Assembly (NCBI GenBank): GCA_013054445.1
Contig: JAAMPI010000238.1
Coordinates: forward strand, 1 to 48,894
DNA from: Cudoniella acicularis
Lineage: Eukaryota > Ascomycota > Leotiomycetes > Helotiales > Helotiaceae
Length of the DNA: 48,894 bases
Direction: 5' to 3'
How positions within the stretch are numbered: the first letter of the stretch is position 1; every line of letters starts with the position of its first letter. Both the position numbers and the translations under genes were made by a program. The notes beneath the pieces are model-generated. The model saw nothing but the letters and a program-made list of their open reading frames with translations. It made no database searches and was not told the DNA's origin. Below, piece by piece: positions 11,790 through 22,891 of this stretch.

Positions 11790-12494
11790 TATTAAATAAT
11801 AGCCTTCCTTTTATCCCCTCTACTCGAATCACTACGACGATATATTATAGGCCAGACTTTCTAGTTCTATTTCTTAACGTTTAAGGTAAACGAAGACTTT
11901 ATAAACCCTTCGAACTTCCGCTACTCGTCTTCCGACAACCCGATAAGCCTGACTACTAACGTTAACCTCTATAAGGATTTGTCTTTAGAATAGAGGTGGC
12001 TTTCTTATACTACCTCTTATGTTTTACGTCTTGACTTATTAAGTATATAGAGGTCGTCGAAGTAAATAGACCCGAACTATTCCCCTTATAAAGGCTAAAG
12101 ATTAATAGATATCTAGACCGAGGGAAAACTACTATATTATAAATAAAGCGTTCCTTTACGAGAACTCTTACGTGTTAAGTTAACCTTTTATAGCCTTATC
12201 TATATTATTACTATTAGGGATAAGAAATCGTAGGGTATATAGGCTTTACCTAATGACTCTACTAGGGACGTACTAGCTATCTATTCCCTACCTAGAGTCT
12301 AGAGTTTTATTAGTAAAGTACTAGTAAATCCTAAGTTAGGATTAGAGATATAGGCTTAGGTCTTATTTGTTACCTTGTCCTTTTCTATATATATCGATTA
12401 TTATATATAAGGAGACGATTCTCGGAATCTTTAGATTTTTCGCGTAGCTAGGAATAAGTTTAAAATAACGAGTAAGAAATATAAAAGCCTCTAA
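11790..12494 (+). pseudogene. Decayed frame, unknown family
   Basis: A frame of about 235 codons ends at TAA 12492 after a Lys-rich tail (about 12440-12490). The body reads as a mixed protein with an LPNDSTRDVL-like segment near 12246 and a hydrophobic stretch near 12350-12400 that could be a single membrane segment or a buried helix. Interruptions are nearly all TAA/TAG at Gln/Trp-like places. It lies 320 bp upstream of the better preserved relic at 12813. Family not recognised. Confidence 0.5.
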
Positions 12495-13356
12495 ATAAAA
12501 AAATATCTAAAAAATAACATAAGATTTCTCTTCTTCCTAATTTACTAAATATCACTCTAAGGTCTTAAGAGGTATTAAAAACCCGTTCCTCCCTTCCTTC
12601 TAATAGACGGATATATAAATAGCCGGCGGCTAGATATTAATAATATAGAACTTACTAAATCAGACTCCCTTAATCCTTAGAGAAAAGGCTTCCCTAGGCC
12701 TAAGCGAGCTAACCTTCCTAGTTCTCGAGTTACCTTACCTTACTTTATTTTATCTTTAATCAATTACGTCGTTTACTACTCTATTAACGTAGATACTTTA
12801 TACTTAGTTAACATGCCTCTACGAGTACAATTAAAAGATATACTTCTAAAGAAAATCAACTCGACTTTAGACGATCTTTAATAATATAATAGCTCGATTT
12901 TATATAAAGACTTTAAGAGCTATCCTCTTCTACGCCTTTAATTTAAAATAGCCTTCGGCTGTCCTTATCCTAAGGCTTGTTATAAACTTAAGGAGCGTAA
13001 AAGAAATACTTATATAAAAATTTCTAAAAAAGCGATTAGAAATAATATATTCTTCTTTATCGCCTTCGTAATATATATAACCCCTAGAGCTTGTCAAGAA
13101 ATCAGTTAAGTCAAATCTTTATTTAAAGAAGAACTAGTAGAAAGTTATTAGTTTAGAATCGATAAGAAGACGATAGAAATGTTTAAAAATTAGGTAAGAA
13201 AAGATAGATATATATTAAAGCCTCTATTTAAAACGTTTATTACTAGAATCTCTAAACCTAGCGATAAAAAGGTGTTCTAGATCTATTAAATACTTAATAA
13301 AAGGGGACTTGCCGACTACCCTTTAATAATTAAGTTTCTAAACTTTTTATGTCTAG

Positions 13357-13402
13357 GTAAGTTATTTTACCCCTTTTATAAATAATGTTAATTTAATTAA
13401 AG
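13357..13402 (+). other. Probable spliceosomal intron
   Basis: The donor gtaagt at 13357 and acceptor ttaaag at 13397-13402 join a frame-0 exon (codon broken after one base) to a frame-1 exon, so removal of 46 nt keeps the reading frame. The inside is AT-rich. No clear branch site remains, which may be RIP damage. The inference rests on splice-site consensus and phase only. Confidence 0.6.
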
Positions 13403-13528
13403 TTCGACCTTATAAGGACCAAGAAGGCGACGAGAACGGAAGAGAAGCTAATAAACAAGCCTACGACTCTAGTTATAAAGATATATAAAACGACTAATCC
13501 TAGGGCTCTAATTTTGATAAGATAGAAG

Positions 13529-13650
13529 GCTCGAAAGAACAAACGGACTTTAATAATAACGTAGAAGTCTTAAAAGAACAAATAGACTTTAATAATAACG
13601 TAAAAGTCTCGAAAGAACAAATAGACTTTGATTATAATAACGTAGAAGGC
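13529..13650 (+). repeat. 39-bp tandem repeat, coding, three copies
   Basis: Units start at tcgaaagaacaaacgg and recur every 39 bp; the third copy has extra bases (gattat) near its end. The unit length is a multiple of three and the array is in phase with the surrounding frame, so it encodes a 13-residue repeat. Several CpA are retained within it. Confidence 0.85.
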
Positions 13651-13859
13651 TAGGGTGATAGGGAGATATCTTATAATATATATAAGTATAGTATAAAGTA
13701 ATCGCGAAAACTAGTACTCTTAATAAATTTGTCTAGTAGGGAACAAGCTTTAAGAATATATATTTACGGATATACTAATCGATAAAATTTCGCTCTAAAC
13801 TTTCTATAAAATTACTAAGTGCCTATATTATAGACATATACTTAGTAAATAACGCGAGA

Positions 13860-14550
13860 ATAAGCGGGTAAATAAGAAGAAACCCGCTAAGACTACGAAA
13901 TATATTAGCGTGATATTACCTAAACACGGGAAGGACGGCGCTTTCTATATATAACTCGACTATAAACATATATATAAAATTCGATCTTGTCTTAAGTTAT
14001 AGCGAGAGCTTACTAGTTTCGATTCTACTAAGGACGAGATGATTTAACCCGAAGCTTAAAACTTAATATCTTTTCTTCTAACTATCTTAACCTCGTGCTT
14101 TAATAGGACTTTATAACGAAATGATATAGTATTACGCTTGACCTTATATATCTTTAGGCTATATATTTAAAGGTATTCGACGGCTTCTATAATAAAAGTT
14201 CTAGGGAGGTTAGACGGATCAAATATAATACTAACGATATCCTCCGGTATTCTAATTACTATCTTCTCTCCCTATTTACGTTCTTAGAATACTACTTATG
14301 TTTATTTAGAGGTCTATATGCCTCGTTTATGCCTACTCTTTGTCCCTAGGGAGTTCGTTAAAGAATTTAGAGTCGTGCCCTACGCTTTCGGCGAGCGTAA
14401 AGCCCTAATTTATTACTAGATGATCTTAATAACGACTATCAAGCTCTATAACTCGGTCTCTTACTTAGAGGTTTTACGCCGTGACTAGCGCGATAGGATA
14501 TGTTAAGGTAATAGGCTGTTGTTTTCGGAAGAACGGATTAGCTCTTAAGA
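13860..14550 (+). pseudogene. Probable further exon or separate relic
   Basis: A plus-strand frame is readable from about 13860 to 14550. The first part is Lys-rich (NKKKPAKTTKY type) and has a possible zinc-binding patch around 13960-14000, where Cys and former-Cys Tyr codons cluster. The later part, 14220-14550, is open for long runs and reads like a compact globular domain (FVPREFVKEFRVVPYAFGE type near 14340). Its phase differs from the exon ending near 13680, so a second intron could join them. Family not recognised. Confidence 0.5.
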
Positions 14551-15459
14551 ATCTATTGTCGATAAAATAATAACTTTTAAATTTAGCCGCGCTTAAGATA
14601 TATATAACTATATAAGCATATAATATATTAGTGTTTTAGTTAACGAATAAATGTCGCTCTAGTAGACAATAAAGAGGATAAAAAGAGGCGAAAGGAAAGT
14701 ATTTATACCTTATAAAGTCGTATAATCCGCCTTACTTTTAAAATAGAAATTTGCCTTACTATATACGCCCTCTAGCGTATATTATAAATTATTAGGTCGC
14801 TAGGGCGCTGACCCTCCTATAGGCTACGGCTATTGTTTAGGCCTACTAGGAATCACGATTATAGATTAAAAATTAGACGAGCCTTATTATAGAATTTTAT
14901 CTTATCTTTAGGGCTATATAGTGATATAGGTGTTTAGAAAATCACCTCTTAGGAAAAAATATAAGCCTACGCTAAATAATATGATTTTCTAAAATTTTCT
15001 CGTATATGATTTATTTTATATAGAGTTCGGAAGTATAGAAAAGAGATTCGTAACGGTAATAAGGCTCGTAAAAGGAATAGAGCGTTATAGCTATTTTATT
15101 AGTTAGGCTTTTATACTCTTCGCGTTTATACTATCTAGCGTAAATCGAGAAGGAAAGACTATTACTGTCCTATATTTCTCTACTATAGGTCTTCTATTAT
15201 TAATATTATTTCTATTTCTTAGAAAGTTTTTAATATAAACCTTCGTATAAGAGCTTTATAAACGCGATTGCCTTAGGCCTCTCGTCCTACCCCCTTTCGT
15301 GGATAACGGCCTTTATATAGGCCGCTATATGACTATTAGCGAAGAGAAAACAGTAGTGTTTTTAAAACTTAGGGTTATAAGAGTAGCCGTCGTCCTTAGC
15401 CTATTCTTTAAGTTTATTAAGTGTCTTGTCGTTAAGTTTAAAGGAGTAAGGCGGATTCG
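14551..15459. other. Partly readable Arg/Lys-rich stretch
   Basis: A plus-strand frame through 14660-15300 reads as a basic protein with a DYYCPIF segment near 15160, reminiscent of a zinc-finger start, but stops are dense and a second frame is equally good around 14820-14900. I do not call a gene. Confidence 0.35.
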
Positions 15460-16010
15460 TATCGTTGACTAGAGTTAGGACAATCTAGCGCTTTAGAACT
15501 ACTACGAAGGCGATAAAAAAGTAGATAGATATCTTAAGAGTATTTAAGTAAAGTTGTCGTCGATTCTATTCTAGTTAATCTTTTAGCTAGTGACTAAATA
15601 TTAGAGCGAGGTTTTGTTATAATATAATCTTATTAACACTCGGGATCGAATAAAATATTTAGAGTCTCTAAACCTTAAAGAGAACTACCTGCTCTAACAT
15701 AGGTTAGTAGAGTTGTTAGCTTATTCCTAATATGTTTGTTATTACTATCGCGCTTAAAAACTCGAAAGTAAAAAGAATTATAATTTATAAGAATAAGGTC
15801 CGTTAAAGAAGTGTCTTAGCGAAAGGGTTTATAAAGACCCTAACACTAACTTATTAAGTATCGCTACTATATCGCTAAAAATTGATTCGTTAGATCATTT
15901 ATATTAAGCCTATAAACACTAGCCTGTTTCTAGTCAGGCGTATTTATAGGCACGGCACGAAGCTTAGTAAAATAAAGTAGACGAGACGGGAAAGTAAGGT
16001 AAGACTAGGG
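15460..16010 (+). pseudogene. Decayed frame with Cys-rich segment
   Basis: A plus-strand frame of about 180 codons contains a helical region near 15640-15700 (NLKENYLL type), then a cluster of Cys and former-Cys Tyr codons at 15739-15755 followed by a basic stretch. A small zinc-binding domain is possible. Stops are TAA/TAG. The frame could be the end of the relic that begins at 13.9 kb. No family assigned. Confidence 0.45.
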
Positions 16011-17141
16011 GAAAAATCAAAGTTAAAATTTTATATCTTTAGATATTTATAAGCTTTAGACTTTTCGTGATTTAGAGTATACTATACTTTATTTAATAAC
16101 ACTATACCTACTAATTAAACGATTTCCGAACAAAACCCCTTTTAGAAGGCTAAGAGACTATATATTTATATATAGAGCTTATTTTAACTTTAGAGAGAAC
16201 AAATAAAGTCGTTATAAGAGATTCTATATTAATTAATAATAAAAAGTATAAGAAAAAGAGAAATACCTCGTTGTCTTAAGACTATTATTCTATATTACTC
16301 TCTATTCTAAAATAACCTCTTAAAATTCCCGTAACTAGCCCTTAGCGCGGCTATTATTCTAAATAAACCTAGAATACTAGTAACTCGAATTTCTTTAAAT
16401 ACTAAAAGTATTCTAAAGTAATCCTAAGTTTATAAAAAGGCCAGGCTAAGTCAAATTTAGGTATAATTGCCTTAAAAGAATTCTTAAAGAATATATAGAC
16501 TATAGTTTAATCTATATTAAGATCAGATAAGAATATTTTACTTTAAATTACGATAAAAACTTATCTGATTAAATTCTAATGTCTTTACTTCTATTAAACA
16601 GGATCGATAGATAAAAAGTTTGACTACCCTTATCTATACTAATAAAAATCTAATCTAAAAAGAAATACTTTCTAGACTTTAGACTATAGAATTTCTATTC
16701 CGATTACTAAAACAATATAGATATATAAGAATTATTAAGAAGACAATTAATACTAGTCTAGTAAGAATAAAGCTAATATTTACTATAGATAAATATTTAA
16801 AGATTCTATATAGATATAAGTAAGTTATGACTTAAACTACTATATAAAACTTATCTTTATAACTAAAGACATAAGCTAATAAAGTTAAATAGAGAACAAA
16901 TTAAAAGACATACGATAAACTAGTATAATCTTTCCTTTCGATTAAAAAGTATAAGATCTTTAGATTAGTAAATAATTACCGCCTATTAATCGTAAGTCTT
17001 GACTTGACTCGATATTATAACTTTTAAAAACTCACCTCTAGAACTTAAAAGCTAAAAAATACTAGCTACTAAATAACCGTTACGGCGACTATACCGCTTA
17101 TTTTCCCTATTTAAGGTCAGTAGATTTAGTAGCTTATCGAC
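16011..17141. other. Very AT-rich spacer
   Basis: Long TpA-rich region with the short inverted repeat atcagataag / cttatctgat at 16522-16531 and 16560-16569 (28-base loop). No coding frame, RNA gene or tandem repeat is supported. Confidence 0.5.
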
Positions 17142-17950
17142 ATGTCTAAACGCACTATACTATCTAAATATAGCAATTCTAAAGAGAATAATTATAGATA
17201 AAAAAAGGCAGCGTATAAAACTTAAGCGCTAGCTAAGAAGCATTTCTTAATATAGAGCCTAATTCTATAAGAATATAGAGAGAAAAGAGTATATAGTATA
17301 GAGGAATCCTATAGGTAGTACTAGGAATCGATTTCTTTATCGTTAGTAAAGTTCTTTAGGGAATTTAGTAGATAGATTAATAAGATTGTTTGTTAGACGA
17401 AACTAATATATTAAAGAAAGACACTATTAATTCGAAACTATAAGTAGGTTAATAGGAAATATAGGAGTACTAGGCCAGACAGGCCTACCTAATCTTAGCT
17501 AACGCCTGTTCCTAATAACGTCTAAGGGTGATAGGAAATAAACACGGGATAATATAGCGCCTCTAGTACGGGTCTAAGCTCCTCTCTAACCGATAGCTCG
17601 AAGGCCTCTGCCTTATTTAAAAACTTAAAAAGTATAGTATTGTTTATAGGATTTAAAACCCCTATAGAAGTTATAAGCTAAATTATAGACAGTATAGCTT
17701 AAATATACCTAGAACTAGAGCTATTATATTATATACTCTATTTCTTACGGAATAGCTACTATAGAAAGGGGCGTGGCGCTAAATAGGGTAGGATAGAGGT
17801 CGAATAGGAAGCTTCCGGCTTAGCCCTAGTCACTACCCGTTATTCGCAAGTTAGTCTATAAGCCTTCGTGCTAGGCCTGGTTGCCCTATACTACCTAGTT
17901 TATAGCTTTAGACTATATATAGTCTATACTTTAGTCCCTAAGCCTTAGTA
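17142..17950 (+). pseudogene. ATG-starting relic, basic N-terminus, hydrophobic C-terminus
   Basis: From the retained ATG at 17142 a single frame runs about 270 codons with TAA/TAG only apart from one TGA near 17529. The N-terminal 130 residues are strongly basic (Lys, Arg, Tyr) and look like a nucleic-acid-binding or nuclear region. A Ser/Thr-rich linker follows (about 17540-17600), and the C-terminal third is hydrophobic with possible membrane-like segments near 17640-17740 and 17850-17940. It runs in phase into the 75-bp tandem array at 17960. I do not recognise the family. Confidence 0.55.
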
Positions 17951-17959
17951 TAGGTCGCT

Positions 17960-18255
17960 CTACAATCCTCCGTATACCGTAACCTTAGTCAGGCCGTTTT
18001 AGATCATGTCCTGTCCGTACTTTAGTAAGTTAGTCTATAATCCTCCGTATATTATAACCTTAGTCAGGCTGCTTTAGATCATGTCCTATCCGTACTTTAG
18101 TAACTTGGTCTATAATCCTCTATATATCGTAACCTTATAGCTCTTCTCGATCACAGGCAGCCTATAATTTGGCCTATAACCCTTCGCGTAAGGTTAGGCT
18201 ACTTTAGATCATGTCTTGTCTATACTTTAATAAGTTAGTCTATAATCCTCTATAA
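17960..18255 (+). repeat. 75-bp tandem array
   Basis: Copies begin at 17960, 18035 and 18110 with exact 75-bp spacing, each holding ctataatcctccgta and cgtactttagtaa phrases; diverged copies continue to about 18255. The period equals 25 codons and the array follows the 17142 frame in phase, so it may have encoded a repeated 25-residue unit. Some TpG, for example gatcatgtcctgtcc, is retained. Related phrases occur near 11523. Confidence 0.85.
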
Positions 18256-18829
18256 ACCCTATAGCTTTTATAGCTCCTTCCGGTCACACTATCGGCTCTA
18301 CGGCGATAGTAGGCTCTATATCAAGTATTATAAGCCGATTCTAAAGTGTTTTTTATTACTTTGTCTCGATAACTTAGTCATACTTTCTCGTATACCCTAC
18401 GATAAGAGAAGTTATTATATTAGAGGTAACTAGAATCACTCGTTATAAAAACTAACCTTAACTAAGAATAAAGGCTTATAGGCCTTTATTAGTATAAATT
18501 TAGATAATAAGGACTATTATAAGTATCGGACTATTATCTAAAAAACTTCTTAACTAAGACAGTCTATACGGCCGAACGCGCTATTATTCCCGGCACTAGA
18601 TACTATCTATTTAGTTATAGGAACTAACGGTTTTAGATATAAACCTATAGTTTTATCGATCATAGTATTGTTCTTTATAGCTTTCCCTTATCGTATAAAG
18701 TAATACTCGAATCTAGGATAAAGAGGGAGGGGATAAACCCTTATTCACTTGATATCTATATAAGCTTTACCCCTCTTTATCTTATCGCCCCTTAGCTCTC
18801 TTTATACTCTTTAAAGTTTTATTAAGACC

Positions 18830-19295
18830 ACCTAATTTTCTACTACCCTTATTATAGACGCTTCTATAACTTCTTTATTTTAGTTTCTATTATTTATAGA
18901 AGCTCTTATAGGCTCTATACTTACGCTTTTGATGTCTATTATAAGACTCGTAGCTTGTTTCCTGCCTATCACACGTAAAAAGGTATAGACCGTCAGGTAT
19001 AGTATTATTATATCTATAGTATACCTTCTAGTGTCTATTACTATATTAGTAGTAAGGTTTAACGATAGATTTAAAGGTCTCTTATCAGCTTTCTAAGATT
19101 TTATATAACGCTAATATTGTTTAGGGAACACCTAATTCGATATTATAATCGATCTTTTAACTTTTACTAAATTCGGATTATAGGAATTTTATAAGATAAT
19201 TCTATCTATCTTATAACACTTAGTACTAACACACTTTAGGCCTTTATATAGGATTTAATTTACCAGACAAACATTTATAAACAAAGATTAACAAT
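18830..19295 (+). pseudogene. Hydrophobic helical relic with retained ATG
   Basis: The frame containing ATG 18932 can be read from about 18830 to 19295. It is rich in Ile, Leu, Val and Phe, with hydrophobic runs near 18860-18960 and 19010-19060 suggesting membrane helices separated by basic residues (ITRKK at about 18970). Stops are TAA/TAG. The protein may start at 18932 or earlier. No family motif is visible. Confidence 0.4.
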
Positions 19296-20100
19296 TATTA
19301 TAATTGCCTTTATACCGCTGTCCTCTACTAGTCTTTATTCGTAATAAGATAGTCTTAGATATTTAAATTTTCTTATAACACTAACTTATTAGTAGGCTTA
19401 TATATTAAAGAGATCAGGTTTTATCGATTTTTAGATTTTAATTAAGAGTAATAGTAATATAGTATTATATATCACTTTTTATATTCGGATATCTGGCCTT
19501 TCTAATATATAAGATAAACTTCTTTATCGTCTTTAAAAGTAAAAGACTACGGCCACCGCTTTATTTTCACTTCTATACTTATTTATCTCTCTCTACTTGT
19601 TATCTATACGATATCTTTAGTTTTAACCTTTACTCTTACTATTCCTAAAATATCTTTTTTTTATAATTTAGATAAGTAATCATTAAGTATTAATAGTTCT
19701 AAAGGCTAATATTTAAAGGTATCGCTCTACTTCTTAAGTTCTAGAACGATTTAGTAGCCGTTATATTAGCTTAGATTAGTACTTATAGCTAAAACTTTGA
19801 TATCTAATAGAAGTAGCGACAAAATAATAGTTATTAAGGAAAACGATAACGAAAATAGTAGTAAAAATAGTATAATAAGTAGTATAAAGACTAGATAGTT
19901 GTCTTTTAAATTTCTCTAAGATGTTTATACCTATATATATCTTTATTTTTATAGTATTAGGTTTCGAGAAATTACGAATATAAAAGTCATTTTGTCTCCT
20001 CTAAATCTAGTCCTAGGGAATACGTAACGATAATAGTCTAAAGTGATTAATATAAGTTAGATTCTCTATATTAGTTAGTAGGGAATTTAAAGCTTAATCT
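19296..20100. other. AT-rich spacer
   Basis: TpA-rich sequence with no supported frame. Minus-strand pieces are readable near 19480-19620 but too short to call. Confidence 0.4.
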
Positions 20101-20370
20101 AATATAACATCTCGCTATACCTTTTCCCTCGTGTTATTATTAAATACTTCTCTCGAACTCCCTTTACTATTCTCTACTACTATTTCCTAAATCCTCTTAT
20201 CCTCTAGGACTTCCTACTCGGCCTACCGCCTTTTCGATGTCCTTATAGCTAACGTCTTATTATTATACTTCTAAAAGGTCGACTATATCTAGATAATAAG
20301 GTCAGGGCGTATAATTAACCAATTGCTATATAAGATCTATTTCTCGTCTAGATCTTTCTAATACCCCTTA
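20101..20370 (-). pseudogene. Short minus-strand relic
   Basis: Reading the minus strand from about 20370 down to 20110 gives a readable frame with a WPYYLDIVDLLEV-like stretch and a charged Arg/Glu tail. It has few stops, all TAA/TAG, over about 85 codons. The fragment could be the start of a longer gene whose remainder is lost in 19.5-20.1 kb. Family not recognised. Confidence 0.35.
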
Positions 20371-20439
20371 GTACGCCGCTAAACTCCTGATAGACTCGCT
20401 TAATCCTTACCCGTAATCACGCGTCGGCCTCGCTAAAGA

Positions 20440-20575
20440 AGGCGAGTCAGCCACGGTAGAGTATATCTATATAGAGAGATTATAGTAGGGGAAGGCCGCG
20501 CCTGGCCGCCGGGGAAGGAGACTCAGGTAAGGGGGTAGGGAAGGAGAGGGGTAGGTGGGATATACGAGGTAGAAT
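20440..20575. other. GC-richer island
   Basis: This patch contains ggccgcgcctggccgcc and purine-rich gggaaggag phrases, and keeps CpA and TpG that are missing around it. It has escaped most RIP or is younger. It lies between divergent relics, so it may be regulatory, but no specific site is recognised. Confidence 0.4.
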
Positions 20576-20811
20576 TTCTAATAGTCATCCCGTTTCTAAT
20601 AAGACTATACCGTGATTTAGAATAGCTCTTCCCTGATTTTCTACGCCTATAAGATCTAATTTAGCTCTTTATAGTAATAAGTATAGTCTAATACTATTCT
20701 CTATTCGGCAGATTTATTATTAGACTACTATTAAGAGCAAGCGCTCTTAGGATCCTAGAATACGACCTTTACTTTCTCGCCTACTCGACTTCGATCGATA
20801 GCTTCCTTTTT

Positions 20812-21245
20812 AAGCCTCTACGGAAAGGAGGGATTATATACGAAAACAGAAACGACCTAGGCTTTATCCTAAATCTTATAACTAGATACTCTGTTTTAGC
20901 CCTATAAGCCTTTAAGCTACTATATAGACTAAATTTATATAGTAAAATATTATAAAGGTATTTTCCCGGAATAAACAATTATAAACTTCTACGAGTGATT
21001 AAAGCCCTTAACCCGCTTAAGAAATAGACCCTAATATAACCTACGAGAATATAAGTTAAAATAGCTAGACGTTAGATATAAACGAACTCTTTTTTAAACT
21101 ACCTAGAATTCTACCTCCTAAACTTATACTAGAAAGGATTCTTATCTGCTAACTTAAACAAACTCTAAGAGTTCTATAAGAAGCTCTTTAAAAATCATAA
21201 AGGTATCGTCTATCTTAGAGATCTAATGATTTTAAAGCTTTAAAG
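20812..21245 (+). pseudogene. Decayed frame, unknown family
   Basis: A plus-strand frame of about 145 codons reads as a helical, basic and aromatic protein (YFPGINNYKLLRVIKALNPL type near 20958). All interruptions are TAA/TAG. The open minus-strand frame at 20781-20978 is its shadow. A second, differently phased readable stretch begins at 21.58 kb and could be a downstream exon. Confidence 0.45.
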
Positions 21246-21574
21246 ACGATTTTAGAGGAGACTTGTCTAGTCTCTAAACTTATAATCGATCAAATTATAG
21301 AAGTGTTTAATAGGGCGACCGAGCGGGATTTAAAACTAGGTTTACTTTATAAGACACGCTATTAATATAAAAGCGACAGACATAAAAATAAACAAGAGAG
21401 AATTAGGTTAAAGGAAAATAAAACATTTAGTTTATATTTAAACTAAAAAACCTTTCTTTATCTAATAATATTATTAAGAAGAGAAATAGAAGATTAGATA
21501 TAGTAAGATGACTTCTTAATTTCTCTTTAAGATCTATACCCTACGATTTCGCTAAACATATTATAAAAAGTCTT

Positions 21575-22030
21575 AAGTTCCGATAAGCCTAAGCAAGTTA
21601 GTAATAGTATGATAAGGCGCTCTAGGCTAGTCTATAAGAATCGGGTAAAGAAGTAGAGGCTATAGAATAGCGCCTTTAAGAAGACGAGGTAATATAATCT
21701 AAGACAGAATCTAAGACCGATAAGGTTATAAGTTTTAAATCGGAATAGCTCGAATTAACCGATAATTAAAAAAGAATTTAAGCCTTATAGAATACCGGTA
21801 TATTATAAGTCAATCTAACGCTTTCCGGCGTTATTACCCGCGGAGTAATCTATAGTAGAAGAAGAGCTAGAATATTAGGTTCTCGTAAGCAAGTTTAAAC
21901 GAGTAGAACCTTAGTATGACTTTCTTAGGAGGTATCCTATATTACGAAAGACCGTGACGGTAGCTTTATTATAGGGTATAATAGAGAGGATAGATATTAT
22001 AACTTTATTTAACTATTAAAGATTCTGTTA
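21575..22030 (+). pseudogene. Glu/Lys-rich relic, possible continuation
   Basis: This frame starts in a Gln-rich, acidic helix (about 21575-21720), passes through a Lys/Glu linker and ends in a small globular segment (TKDRDGSFIIGYNRED type near 21940). Stops are TAA/TAG. Together with 20812-21245 it may be one gene interrupted by an intron or frameshift. Family not recognised. Confidence 0.45.
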
Positions 22031-22891
22031 AATCACGGCTTAGTAGTTTAAGTTAATACGTTCTTAACTTCGAACTAGTAAAAGATAAGAATAAAATAAA
22101 ATATTTTATTAGCTAGATTTTAGATTTTAGCTTATACCTAATCTTTATAGTTAATAGCTTTTGATTTTAGAAGTAATTTTTTAGTCGTAACTAAACTTAT
22201 TATTATAAAAGTGATTAGCCTTAAGAGCCCTATTAGGAAAATAAAATAAGAGACTAAGCCACGGTAACGACAAATAGTGACTAGGCAGTAAGGCTAACCG
22301 AATTGCTATCCCCCGAATAATAGCACTTACGTTGGCCGAATACCTTACTAGGAAGGACAGCCTCCCCTAAACAGAAGATAAATAGTCGTAGACTCGAGAT
22401 CTTACGTCCTTAATATTAGTTTACGTAACGGACGAGAACGCCCTAGTATTTATAACATACCCTATAACTTGAACTCCTATTCTAAACCCTTAGACGCTAC
22501 TTCTAATTTCGATTTAATAAGCGCCCTAAAAGGTTATAGCCTCTAGGACTAGGACTTTAGACTATTATACCTATAGTTTATCGCTTTAAGCTATTCGTCT
22601 AAACTAAGGTAAGAATTTATATTAATCCCTAAATCAACTATACTACTAGTAGTAATATAATTAATAGCGTAACCTTATATATAAGACTATAAATAAAACC
22701 AACTATAGGCGTCACTTCCGGCTCCTCCCCCTCCGACCTCGATACGATTTATATATTATTGATTTTATATAAGAGGAGGCTATAAAACAAGGCCTTAGTC
22801 TTTATTATAATATAAATATTACCGCCTCCCTATTCCCGACTTTCTTTAAATCTAATTTTATAATATTAATACCTGTCTACTTCTTTATACT
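22031..22891. other. Spacer
   Basis: AT-rich with scattered retained CpA. No frame or repeat is supported. It should contain the promoter of the 22.9-kb relic, but no TATA box or other site stands out. Confidence 0.35.

Larger units (their letters stand above)
12813..13680 (+). pseudogene. Well-preserved two-exon relic with 13-aa repeats
   Basis: The first exon starts at the ATG 12813 and runs about 180 codons with few stops. It includes a Cys-containing segment FGCPYPKACYKLKER near 12955. At 13357 a consensus donor gtaagt follows a codon interrupted after its first base, and the acceptor at 13401-13402 restores an open frame, giving a 46-nt intron typical in size for fungi. The second exon is hydrophilic and contains three in-phase copies of a 39-bp unit (13 residues, SKEQIDFNNNVEV type) at 13529-13650. 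Retained CAA codons show that RIP is weaker here. The frame probably continues beyond 13680. No known domain is seen. Confidence 0.65.

Noticed and set aside
13860..16010. Tyrosine recombinase (DUF3435, Starship captain) or Crypton
   Set aside because: The size and Cys-rich end prompted the idea, but I could not place the catalytic Arg/His/Tyr motifs.
20781..20978. Open minus-strand frame of 65 codons
   Set aside because: The plus-strand frame there extends much further with RIP-type stops only, so the minus frame is probably a shadow.
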